Assembly: GCA_963725175.1 (NCBI GenBank)
Contig: CAVRXH010000006.1
Span: forward strand, 6,882,001 to 6,946,000
DNA length: 64,000 nucleotides
Origin: DASUBV01 sp963725175
Lineage (GTDB): Bacteria > Actinomycetota > Actinomycetes > Streptosporangiales > Streptosporangiaceae
Direction of reading: 5' to 3'
The notes beneath the pieces were generated by a model. The model worked only from the letters and a program-made list of their open reading frames with translations, was not told the DNA's origin and searched no databases. A program made the translations under genes and the position numbers. Every line of letters begins with the position of its first letter. Position 1 is the first letter of the stretch. This document shows positions 1 to 8,501 of this stretch, piece by piece.

Positions 1-732
1 CAGTACGAGGCCGGCCTGCTCATCCGCAACCCGGCCAGCATCGCGATCACGCTGATCCAGCCGATCGCCTACCTGGCCCTGTTCACGCCGTTCCTGAGGG
101 CCGTGATGATCACCCACGGCGTGCACAGCTACGGCGACGCCTACCAGGTGTACGTGCCCAGCCTGTTCACCGCGATGGGCCTGTTCAGCGGCCTGTTCGC
201 CGGGTTCGCGCTGCTCGCCGCGATGCGCCAGGGGGTGATCACCCGGTTCCGGGTGACGCCGCTCAGCCGCGTCGGCCTGCTGCTCGGGCGGGAGCTGATG
301 TACGTGCTGCTGATCGGGTTCCAGGCGGTCGTCGTCACCGTGGTGGCCACCATCTTCGGCCTGCGGGTGCAGGTCGGCGACCTGCTGTTCGCCCTGGTTC
401 TGCTGGCGCTGATGGTGCTGGTGAGCGTCTCGATCTCCTACATCCTGGCGCTCCTGGTGCCGAACGAGAACTCGCTGGTCACCCTGATCAACGCCGCGTC
501 CCAGCCGCTGTCGCTGCTGGCCGGGGTGCTGATCCCGCTGTCGGTGGCACCGCTGTGGATCCGGGACGTCTCGCTGTGGAACCCGTTCGCCTGGGGCGCC
601 GACAGCATGCGGGCGGTCATCCAGGGGCATTCCGGCACCCAGGTGGTCTGGCAGGCGAGCATCATCCTGGTCGCGGTGGCCGCCGTGGCCGTGGTGTCGT
701 CCTCGCGGCTGTTCAGCCGCGAGGTTGCCTGA
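1..732 (+). CDS. ABC-2 type transporter permease, 5' end outside window
   Basis: The frame is open from base 1, so the start lies upstream; about 243 residues are visible. The protein alternates hydrophobic segments with short loops, with about five to six predicted membrane helices, and ends in a final helix followed by a short RLFSREVA tail. The layout and the segment RVTPLSRVGLLLGRELMYV, preceding two long hydrophobic helices, are typical of DrrB/ABC-2 permeases. Such permeases pair with a separate ATPase (DrrA type), expected just upstream. It sits 24 bp before the MbtH gene and is co-directional with the NRPS genes, so export of, or self-resistance to, the peptide product is the likely role. 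That role is an inference from context; the family call is firm. Confidence 0.85.
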   Translation, partial: QYEAGLLIRNPASIAITLIQPIAYLALFTPFLRAVMITHGVHSYGDAYQVYVPSLFTAMGLFSGLFAGFALLAAMRQGVITRFRVTPLSRVGLLLGRELMYVLLIGFQAVVVTVVATIFGLRVQVGDLLFALVLLALMVLVSVSISYILALLVPNENSLVTLINAASQPLSLLAGVLIPLSVAPLWIRDVSLWNPFAWGADSMRAVIQGHSGTQVVWQASIILVAVAAVAVVSSSRLFSREVA

Positions 733-756
733 CGCACAAGCTAAGGGGGGTAGCTG

Positions 757-969
757 ATGCCTGATGTAGAGCAGGCGCGGCCGCAGGCCGTCGCCGTCGT
801 GGTCAACGACGAGGATCAGTATTCGATCTGGCCGGCGGAGCGGGACCTGCCGGCCGGCTGGCGCCGGGACGGGTTCACGGGCACCGAGGAGGAGTGCCTG
901 GCCTACATCGACGAGACGTGGACTGACATGAGGCCGGCGTCGCTGCGCCGGTGGATGCAGGACCACTAG
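757..969 (+). CDS. MbtH-like NRPS accessory protein
   Basis: This 70-residue protein carries the MbtH family signature. NDEDQYSIWP is followed by LPAGWRRDGFTG, CLAYIDETWTDMRP and SLRRWM, with the three conserved tryptophan positions present. MbtH proteins bind the N-terminal part of adenylation domains and are needed for folding or activity of many of them. The ATG at 757 is preceded by a strong G-rich ribosome binding site (ggggggtagctg). The end of the gene overlaps the proposed NRPS start at 951, which suggests translational coupling of the chaperone to its client synthetase. Length and sequence are normal for the family. Confidence 0.97.
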   Translation: MPDVEQARPQAVAVVVNDEDQYSIWPAERDLPAGWRRDGFTGTEEECLAYIDETWTDMRPASLRRWMQDH

Positions 970-3900
970 CAGTGCTCGATGAGCTCCGGTCCCGCGTAGC
1001 GCAGGCGCCGGAGGCCACGGCCGTGCAGGATAACGGCCGGCGCCTGACTTACCTTGAACTGGCGGCGCGTGCTTCCCGCCTGGCGCGGCGGCTGGCCAGG
1101 CGCGGGGTCGGCCGCGATGACGTGGTCGCGGTGTACGCCGACCGGTCCGCCGAGCTGGTGGTCGCCGAGCTGGGCGCGCTGCTGGCCGGCGCCGCCTACG
1201 TGCCGCTCGACCCGGCTCACCCCGCCGCCCGCACCGGCGAGCTGCTCGCGCTGGCGGGCGCGGCCGCCGTGGTCAGCACCGGCCCGCTGGCGGCCAGCGG
1301 CGCGCCGCTCGGCGGCGATCCCGAGATCGTCGACCTGGCCGGGCCGGTCCCGGCCGAGGTCGCCATCCCGGCCAGGCCCGACGACGCCGCCCTGGCCTAC
1401 GTGATCTTCACCTCGGGCTCCACGGGCCGGCCCAAGGGCATCGCGGTCAGCCACGGCAGCCTGGCCAGCCTGATGCGCTGGCACCAGCGGACCTACCGGC
1501 TGGGCCCGGCGGACCGGACCACGCTGCTGGTCAGCCCCGGCTTCGACGTGTCGGTCTGGGACACCTGGCCGACCCTGGCGGCCGGCGGGACGCTGGTGGT
1601 GCCGCCCGCGCACGTGCGGGCCTCGCCGCGCGACCTCGTCGCCTGGCTGGCCGACGAGCGGATCACCGCGTCGTTCCTGCCCACGCCGCTGGCCGAGGCG
1701 GTGCTGGACGAGCAGTGGCCGGCGCACACGGCGCTGCGGCGGATGCACACCGGCGGCTCGGCCCTGCAGCGCGGCATGCCGCCGGGACTGCCGTTCACGC
1801 TGATCAATCTCTACGGCCCGGCCGAGTGCACGGTCGGCGCGACGAGCGCCACCGTGCTGCCGGGCGGCCCGGTGCCGCCGCCGATCGGGTTCCCCCTGGA
1901 CGGCGTGCGCTGCTACGTGCTGGACGGCCTGGACCCGGTGCCCGACGGCGAGGCCGGCGAGATGTGCCTGGCCGGCGCGTGCGTGGCGCGCGGCTACCTG
2001 GGCGACCCGGTGACCACGGCCGGGGTATTCGTGCCGGACATCAGGGCCGCCGGGCAGCGGATGTACCGGACCGGCGACAAGGTCCGCCGCCGGGCCGACG
2101 GGTCCTTCGAGTACCTGGGCAGGCTGGACGACCAGGTCAAGATCCGCGGCTTCCGGATCGAGCCCGGCGAGGTGGCCGCGGTGCTGCGGCAGCACCCGGC
2201 AGTCAGGGAGGCCTTCGTGACCGCGCAGCGGTCCGGCGCCGCCGACCCGCGGCTGACCGGCTACGTCGCGGCGGACGCGACCCCGGCCGAGCTGATCGGG
2301 TTCGTCACCGCGCGGCTGCCCGGCTACATGGTGCCGGCCGCGATCGTGGTGCTGCCCGCGCTGCCGATGACGCCGAACGGCAAGGTGGACCGGGCCGCGC
2401 TGCCCGCGCCTGGCCGGGAAGACGCCGGCCTGGCGCAGCAGGCCGCGGCGGAGCGCACCGCGACCGAGGGCGCGGTCGCCGCGATCGTGGCCGGGCTGCT
2501 CGGCGAGGAGCGGGTCGGCGCGGACGACGACTTCTTCGCGCTCGGCGGCAACTCGCTGCTGATCGGGCGGCTGGCCGCGCAGCTCGCCGCCGGGCTTGGC
2601 GTCGCGGTGAGCATGTCCGACCTGCTCGGCGGCCGCACGGTCGCCGCGATCGCCGCGAAGATCGACGAGCGGTCGGCCGCGCCGGTACCAGCGAGCACGG
2701 CACCGGCGGCGGGCCCGCCCGTGCCGCCGGCCGGCCCGCTGGCCAGGCGGCCGAAGGCGGGCCAGCCCTCGCCGCTGTCGCTCCAGCAGGAGCGGGTGTG
2801 GTTCTTCGAGCAGCTCTCGCCCGGCAACCTGGCCTACAACTTCCAGGCCACGGTGGCGCTGCGCGGCGAGGTGAACACCGAGGCGCTGCGGGCCGCGCTC
2901 GATGAGATCCTGCGCAGGCACGAGATCCTGCGCTGCGCGTTCGTCGCGGTCGACGGGGTCGCGACGATGCGGCCCGCCGCCGCGGTGCGGGCGCCGCTGC
3001 GGGTGCTCGACATCCCGGCGGCGGACGCGGACCGGGTCATCGCCGCCGACCTGCGCAGGCCGTTCGACCTGAAGACGCCCCCGCTGGCGCGCTGGCTGCT
3101 GCTCCGCCACCCCGGCGGCGAGAACACCTTCGTGCACGTCGAGCACCACATGGTGCACGACGGCTGGTCGCTGGCGGTGCTGCTGTCCGAGCTGCGCGCC
3201 CTCTACCCGGCCTTCGCGGCCGGCCAGCCCTCGCCGCTGCCCGAGCTGGCCATCCAGTACGCGGACTACGTGCGCTGGCAGCGGGACTGGATGCGCGGCG
3301 AGGTGCGCAGGGCGCACGTCGGGCACTGGACCGGCCTGCTGGCCGGCGCGCCGCACGTCCTTGAGCTGCCGGCCGACCGGCCCAGGCCGCCGGTGATGAG
3401 CTTCCGCGGCGCGGCGCCGCGGATCAAGGTTCCGCCGGAGCTATCCCGCGCGCTGCGCGCGTTCTGCCGCGAGCAGCGGGTATCGCTGTTCTCCGCCATG
3501 TACGCCGGGTTCGCGGCGCTGCTGTACTGCTACACCGGCCAGGAGGACCTGCTGGTGGGCACCGGCGCGGCGAACCGCGGCCTGCCCGAGCTCGAGCCGC
3601 TGCTCGGCATGATCGTCAACACCCTGGTGCTGCGCACCAGGGTGACAGGACAGATGTCCTTCGCCGACCTGCTGCGCCAGGTGCAGCGCACCGTGGCCGA
3701 CGCGCTGGCCTGGCCGGACACCCCGGTGGACGCCGTCGTGGACGCGCTCGGCGCGGCCCGCGACCCGTCCCGCACCCCGCTGTTCCAGGTGATGTTCAGC
3801 TTCCACGACTCCGCCGTCCCCGACCTGGACTTCGGCGGGCTGACCGGCTCGGTCACCGAGCGCTCGAACGGCTCGGCGAAGACCGACCTGAGCGTGATCG

Positions 3901-6900
3901 TGGTGCCGCGCTCGGCGCAGCGGCTCGGCCGCGAGCCCCGGCCGGAGGACGACGACCTGAGCCTGATCTGGGAGCACTCGACCGACCTGTTCGACGAGTC
4001 GACCATGTCGCGGATGATCACGCACTACCTGAGCCTGCTCGCCGACGCCGTGGCCAGGCCGGCCACCCGGATCGGCAGCCTGGCGCTGCTGACCGCCCCG
4101 GAGTCCGCCCAGCTCGGCTCGTGGAGCCGCGGCGCGGGCGCCGCCTACCCGGCGGGCGCGACGATCCCCGCGCTGTTCGCGGCCCGGGCCGCCGCCACGC
4201 CGGACGCGCCGGCGCTGGCCTTCGGCGCGGACTCGGTGAGCTATGCCGAGCTGGACCGGCGCAGCAACGCGCTGGCCTGGCTGCTGCGCCGCCGTGGCGT
4301 GGGCACCGACACGCCGGTCGGGGTGGCGATGGAGCGCGGCACCGAGCTCATCGTCACGCTGCTGGCCGTGCTGAAGGCGGGCGGCGCCTACCTGCCGGTC
4401 GACGCCGCCAGCCCGGCGTCCCGCATCGCCGCCATGATCGCCGCCGCCGGGGCGCGGCTGGTGCTGGTCACCGGGCAGAGCGCCGCCAGGATGCCCAGCC
4501 TGCCCGGCGTGGAACTGCTCCTGGCGGACGGCGAGGCTGGCGCGGGCGGTGAAGCCGGCCCGGCCGCTGACCTGGACGCGCCGCCGCCGGACCTGTCGCA
4601 CCCGCTGAGCCTGGCGTATGTCAGCTTCACCTCCGGGTCGACCGGCGTGCCGAAGGGCGTCGGCGTGCCGCAGCGCGCCGTCATCCGGCTGATCAGCGAC
4701 CCGACGTTCGCCCCGCTCGGCCCCGGCCAGCGGCTGCTGCACCTGGCCCCGGTCGCGTTCGACGCCTCGACGCTGGAGATCTGGGGCGCGCTGCTGACCG
4801 GCGCCACGGTGGTGGTCGCGCCGCCAGGCCCGCTCGGGCTGCCGGACCTCGCGGCGCTGCTGCGCACCTCCGGGGTGACGGTCGCGTGGCTGACCGCCGG
4901 GCTGTTCCACCAGCTCGCCGAGGCCGACATCGACGCGCTCGCCGACGTGCCGGTCATCCTGGCGGGCGGCGACGTGCTCAACCCGGACACGGTGCGCGCG
5001 GTGCTCGCCGCCCGCCGGGGCCGGCCGCTGGTCAACGGGTACGGCCCGACCGAGAACACGACCTTCACCGCGTGCCACGTGATGACCGACGTGAGCCAGG
5101 TGGGGCCGACGGTGCCGATCGGCCGCCCGATCCAGCACACCAGCGTGGTCATCCTCGACCAGCTCGGCCGGCCCGCGCCCGCCGGGGTGACCGGCGAGCT
5201 GTACGCGGGCGGGGACGGGCTGGCCCGAGGCTACGCCGGGAACGCCGCGGCGACGGCGCGGGCGTTCGTGCCCGACCCGGCGGGCGGCGGCGGGCGGCTG
5301 TACCGGACCGGCGACCTGGCCCGCTGGCGCGCGGACGGCACGCTGGAGTTCGCCGGCCGCCGGGACAGCCAGATCAAGATCCGCGGGTTCCGGGTCGAGC
5401 CCGGCGAGGTGGAAGAGGTGCTGCGGGCGCATCCGGGCGTGCGGGACTGCCTGGTCGTCGTCGCGGGCGACGGCGCGCAGCGGCACCTGATCGGCTACGT
5501 GACCCCGGCCGACGGCGTGCAGGCCGGCGCGCTGGGCCCGGCGGAGCTGCGCGATTTCGCCTCCCGGCGGCTGCCCGACTACCTGGTGCCCGCCGGGTTC
5601 GCGGCCCTGGACCGGTTCCCGCTGAACCCCAACGGCAAGGTGGACAGGGCCGCGCTGCCCGCCCCGGAGCGGGAGGCCCGTGCGGGGGCGACCCCGCCGC
5701 GCGGCGGCACCGAGGAACGGCTCGCCGGGATCTGGCTGCCGCTGCTGCCCCCGGATGGCGGCGGCACAATCGGCGGCGGCACAGCCGGCGGCGGCGCGGC
5801 CGGCGGCGGCGCGGACGGCAGCGGCACAGCCGGCGGTGTCGCGGTGGGCGGTGTCGCGGTCGGCCGGGAGGACAGCTTCTTCGCGCTCGGCGGCAACTCG
5901 CTGTCCGCCGCCAGGCTGATGTTCCGGATCCGCGAGGAGTTCGGCGTCGAGCTGCCGATGGCCGCGTTCTACGAGGCGCCGACGCTCGCCGCCTGCGCCG
6001 CCGCGATCGACGCGGGCCGGCCGGCGATCCCGGTCACGGGCGGCACCGTCACCGTCCGCGCGCCGGCGTCGGCCGCCCCGCCGAGAATCGGCCGACGGGA
6101 CCGCAGCGCCTACCGGGTGGCCGCCCCGGCGGCGTCGGCGCAGGAACCCAGCCGCCCGGCCGTGCTCGCGCCGCATCTCGTCTCGCTGGCCGGCGACTGG
6201 GCGCTGTGGCGGACGGTGCTGCTGCGCGGGGCGGGTTTCCCGGCCGGGCTGCTCGCCACGCTGGGCGACGAGGAGCTGGCCGTCGCGGCCGATGCCGCGC
6301 TGGCTGCCGAGGCCGGGTCGGTCGGCGCCGCGTACGCAGCCGAGTTCGCCGCGGCGGTCCGGCGGCTGTCGGCGGCGCTGCACGCGGCGGCCGGGCTGCC
6401 CGCGCTGCGGGAGGCGGTCGCGAGCCAGAACCGGCACGCGCTGACCACCGGCATCGACGCGCTGCGGCGGCACGGCCCCGAGCCGGCCAGGCGCGCGACC
6501 AAGCACCGGCAGCACGAGGCGCTGCTGGCGAGCTACCTCCAGCGTTACTGCGCGAAGAACGACACCATCGGCTTCTTCGGCCCGGTCGGCTGGTCGGCTA
6601 TCGACGACGGCCCCGGCATCCGGGTCACCCGCGACCCCGGCGGGCGCGCGCTGGCCGCCAGGGTCACCTACCTGGAGGGCTGGGCCGTCCGCGCGGTGCT
6701 GGCCGGTCACGAGGCCGCGCTGCGGCCCTGGCTGGTGCCACGGCGGATGCCGTTCACCGGCATAGACGGCACGCTGCTGCGGCTGCCGCTGGCACCGCCG
6801 GTGCCGCTGTCTGCCGCCGAGGCGGCGGTGCTGCGGGCGGTTGACGGCACCCGCGACGCCCGCGAGGTCGCCGCCGCCGCGCTGGCAGATCCCGCGTCGG

Positions 6901-8465
6901 GGCTCGGTGACGCGGGGGAGGTCTTCGCGCTGCTTGAGCGGCTGGCCGGCAGCCGCCGGGTGGCCTGGCAGCTCGACCTGGCCCCGCAGGAGACCAGGCC
7001 CGAGCTGGCCGCGCGGGCGATCCTGGCCCGGGTCACCGACGACGCCGTGCGCCAGCCGGCCCAGCGGGCGCTGGACGAGCTGACCGCCGCCAGGGACGAG
7101 CTGGCCGCCGCGGCCGGCGACGCGGAGCGGGTCACGCGGGCGATGGCCGGGCTGGAGGCGACGTTCACCCGGCTGGCCGGCCTGCCGCCGACCCGGCGGG
7201 CGGGTCAGCTCTACGCCGGCCGCACGATCACCTACGAGGAGTGCCTGCGCGGCGGCACCGTGCGGCTGGGCGCCGGCGCGCTGGACGGGCTGCGTGAGCC
7301 GCTGGCCCTGGTGCTGGACAGCGCGCGGTGGTTCACCGCCGCCTGCGGCGCGCTGTACGAGCGGCACTTCGAGGCGGCCCGCGCGCAGCGCGCGGCGCAG
7401 CTCGGCGGCGACGCGGTGCCGTTCGCCGACCTCTGGCTGATCGTCAACGACGCGCTGTTCGGCCAGCCGCCGGCCGTCATCGAGCCCGCGGTGCGCGAGC
7501 TGCGGGAACGCTGGGCGGCGATCCTGGAGCTGCCGCCGGGTGCCCGGCGGGCCCAGCTCAGCGCAGCGAGCCTGCGGGCGCGGGTGACGGCGGAGTTCCC
7601 GGCCGGCCCGCTGCCCTGGCCGATGGCGGTGCACCACAGCCCCGACCTGATGATCGCCGGGCGCGAAGCCGCCGCCGGCGGGGCGCTGACCTGGGTGCTC
7701 GGCGAGGTGCACCCGAGCCTGGTCACCTCGCGCTACGCCACCTGGCTGGACTTCCACGAGGCGCCGGACGCGGTCCGCGCCGGGCTGCGGCACGACCTGG
7801 GCGGCGCGGTGGTGTGGCTCGCGGAGACCGGGGAGCACGGCGGCACCGGCGCGCGGCTGTCCAACGCGCTGGCCTCGCCCGGCGACCGCCGCCTCGTCTA
7901 CGCGCACGACAGCTGCGGCTATGACCCCGCGCTGACCGTGCCGGTCGGCGAGTGCGACGTGATCAGCTCGCCCGCCGGACTGCGGGTCCGGCATCGCGGC
8001 GGGGCGTTCGAGCTGCCGCTGCTCGCCGTCCTCGGCGACCTGATCAGCGGTGCGATCAGCAACTCCTTCGGCCTGACCCAGCCAGGCGCGCACACGCCGC
8101 GGGTCAGCATCGGCGATCTCGTGGTCAGCCGGGAGAGCTGGACCTTTGCCGCCGCGGCTCCCGCGTTCGCGGGTACCGCGGCTGAGAGCACTCGTTACCT
8201 GCAGGCCAGGGCATGGGCGGCGAGCCTTCGACTGCCCCGGCATGTATTCGCGCGGTTCACCGGCGAGCGCAAGCCGATTTACGCGGACCTCACCAGCCTC
8301 GCGTCTGTCGACCTGCTCGCCCGCGGGCTGCGCCGCTGCCGCAGGGACGCGGGCGCGGGCGCGCCAGTGACGGTCAGCGAGATGCTGCCGACCCCCGACC
8401 AGGCCTGGCTCACCGACGCGCAAGGGCAGCGCTGCACCGCGGAGCTTCCGCATGGTGGCGGCTGA
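951..8465 (+). CDS. NRPS A-PCP-C-A-PCP fused to a LanB-like domain
   Basis: 2504 residues. Domains by eye: A1 about 1-480 (FTSGSTGRPKG), PCP1 with FFALGGNSL (Ser535), C about 600-1045 (HHMVHDG), A2 about 1060-1560 (FTSGSTGVPKG), PCP2 with FFALGGNSL (Ser1650), then about 800 residues (1705-2504) resembling the N-terminal domain of lantibiotic dehydratases, with YCAKNDTIGFFGPVGW near residue 1866 and a SEMLPTPDQAWLTDA ending. It begins with an A domain, so it probably loads the first residue. Specificity pockets read by eye are DVWFHGLVG(K) for A1 (no assignment) and DALWLGGTF(K) for A2, close to known valine codes. A glycine-rich insertion splits PCP2 between helix 1 and the Ser loop. The start is GTG 951 or GTG 972, both at the mbtH end. 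Two separate genes merged by a sequence error cannot be excluded, but the frame is open throughout. NRPS call firm; LanB-like call moderate. Confidence 0.9.
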   Translation: MDAGPLAVLDELRSRVAQAPEATAVQDNGRRLTYLELAARASRLARRLARRGVGRDDVVAVYADRSAELVVAELGALLAGAAYVPLDPAHPAARTGELLALAGAAAVVSTGPLAASGAPLGGDPEIVDLAGPVPAEVAIPARPDDAALAYVIFTSGSTGRPKGIAVSHGSLASLMRWHQRTYRLGPADRTTLLVSPGFDVSVWDTWPTLAAGGTLVVPPAHVRASPRDLVAWLADERITASFLPTPLAEAVLDEQWPAHTALRRMHTGGSALQRGMPPGLPFTLINLYGPAECTVGATSATVLPGGPVPPPIGFPLDGVRCYVLDGLDPVPDGEAGEMCLAGACVARGYLGDPVTTAGVFVPDIRAAGQRMYRTGDKVRRRADGSFEYLGRLDDQVKIRGFRIEPGEVAAVLRQHPAVREAFVTAQRSGAADPRLTGYVAADATPAELIGFVTARLPGYMVPAAIVVLPALPMTPNGKVDRAALPAPGREDAGLAQQAAAERTATEGAVAAIVAGLLGEERVGADDDFFALGGNSLLIGRLAAQLAAGLGVAVSMSDLLGGRTVAAIAAKIDERSAAPVPASTAPAAGPPVPPAGPLARRPKAGQPSPLSLQQERVWFFEQLSPGNLAYNFQATVALRGEVNTEALRAALDEILRRHEILRCAFVAVDGVATMRPAAAVRAPLRVLDIPAADADRVIAADLRRPFDLKTPPLARWLLLRHPGGENTFVHVEHHMVHDGWSLAVLLSELRALYPAFAAGQPSPLPELAIQYADYVRWQRDWMRGEVRRAHVGHWTGLLAGAPHVLELPADRPRPPVMSFRGAAPRIKVPPELSRALRAFCREQRVSLFSAMYAGFAALLYCYTGQEDLLVGTGAANRGLPELEPLLGMIVNTLVLRTRVTGQMSFADLLRQVQRTVADALAWPDTPVDAVVDALGAARDPSRTPLFQVMFSFHDSAVPDLDFGGLTGSVTERSNGSAKTDLSVIVVPRSAQRLGREPRPEDDDLSLIWEHSTDLFDESTMSRMITHYLSLLADAVARPATRIGSLALLTAPESAQLGSWSRGAGAAYPAGATIPALFAARAAATPDAPALAFGADSVSYAELDRRSNALAWLLRRRGVGTDTPVGVAMERGTELIVTLLAVLKAGGAYLPVDAASPASRIAAMIAAAGARLVLVTGQSAARMPSLPGVELLLADGEAGAGGEAGPAADLDAPPPDLSHPLSLAYVSFTSGSTGVPKGVGVPQRAVIRLISDPTFAPLGPGQRLLHLAPVAFDASTLEIWGALLTGATVVVAPPGPLGLPDLAALLRTSGVTVAWLTAGLFHQLAEADIDALADVPVILAGGDVLNPDTVRAVLAARRGRPLVNGYGPTENTTFTACHVMTDVSQVGPTVPIGRPIQHTSVVILDQLGRPAPAGVTGELYAGGDGLARGYAGNAAATARAFVPDPAGGGGRLYRTGDLARWRADGTLEFAGRRDSQIKIRGFRVEPGEVEEVLRAHPGVRDCLVVVAGDGAQRHLIGYVTPADGVQAGALGPAELRDFASRRLPDYLVPAGFAALDRFPLNPNGKVDRAALPAPEREARAGATPPRGGTEERLAGIWLPLLPPDGGGTIGGGTAGGGAAGGGADGSGTAGGVAVGGVAVGREDSFFALGGNSLSAARLMFRIREEFGVELPMAAFYEAPTLAACAAAIDAGRPAIPVTGGTVTVRAPASAAPPRIGRRDRSAYRVAAPAASAQEPSRPAVLAPHLVSLAGDWALWRTVLLRGAGFPAGLLATLGDEELAVAADAALAAEAGSVGAAYAAEFAAAVRRLSAALHAAAGLPALREAVASQNRHALTTGIDALRRHGPEPARRATKHRQHEALLASYLQRYCAKNDTIGFFGPVGWSAIDDGPGIRVTRDPGGRALAARVTYLEGWAVRAVLAGHEAALRPWLVPRRMPFTGIDGTLLRLPLAPPVPLSAAEAAVLRAVDGTRDAREVAAAALADPASGLGDAGEVFALLERLAGSRRVAWQLDLAPQETRPELAARAILARVTDDAVRQPAQRALDELTAARDELAAAAGDAERVTRAMAGLEATFTRLAGLPPTRRAGQLYAGRTITYEECLRGGTVRLGAGALDGLREPLALVLDSARWFTAACGALYERHFEAARAQRAAQLGGDAVPFADLWLIVNDALFGQPPAVIEPAVRELRERWAAILELPPGARRAQLSAASLRARVTAEFPAGPLPWPMAVHHSPDLMIAGREAAAGGALTWVLGEVHPSLVTSRYATWLDFHEAPDAVRAGLRHDLGGAVVWLAETGEHGGTGARLSNALASPGDRRLVYAHDSCGYDPALTVPVGECDVISSPAGLRVRHRGGAFELPLLAVLGDLISGAISNSFGLTQPGAHTPRVSIGDLVVSRESWTFAAAAPAFAGTAAESTRYLQARAWAASLRLPRHVFARFTGERKPIYADLTSLASVDLLARGLRRCRRDAGAGAPVTVSEMLPTPDQAWLTDAQGQRCTAELPHGGG
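5755..5866 (+). repeat. Degenerate GGC-rich tandem repeat inside PCP2 coding region
   Basis: Units of roughly 15 bp of the form ggcggcggcacagcc recur with drift (aca/gcg/gtc variants). They encode a run of about 37 mostly Gly, Ala, Thr and Val residues. The insertion falls between PCP helix 1 (EERLAGIWLPLL) and the loop before the phosphopantetheine serine. All units keep frame. Confidence 0.75.
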
Positions 8466-8501
8466 CCAGGCGGCGGCTCACCTGAAACAGGAAGGCTGAT
8501 C

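Noticed and set aside
3441..8453. Very long antisense open frame opposite the NRPS gene
   Set aside because: Low-complexity Arg/Gly/Gln product mirroring the NRPS codons; open frames on the opposite strand are expected at this GC content.
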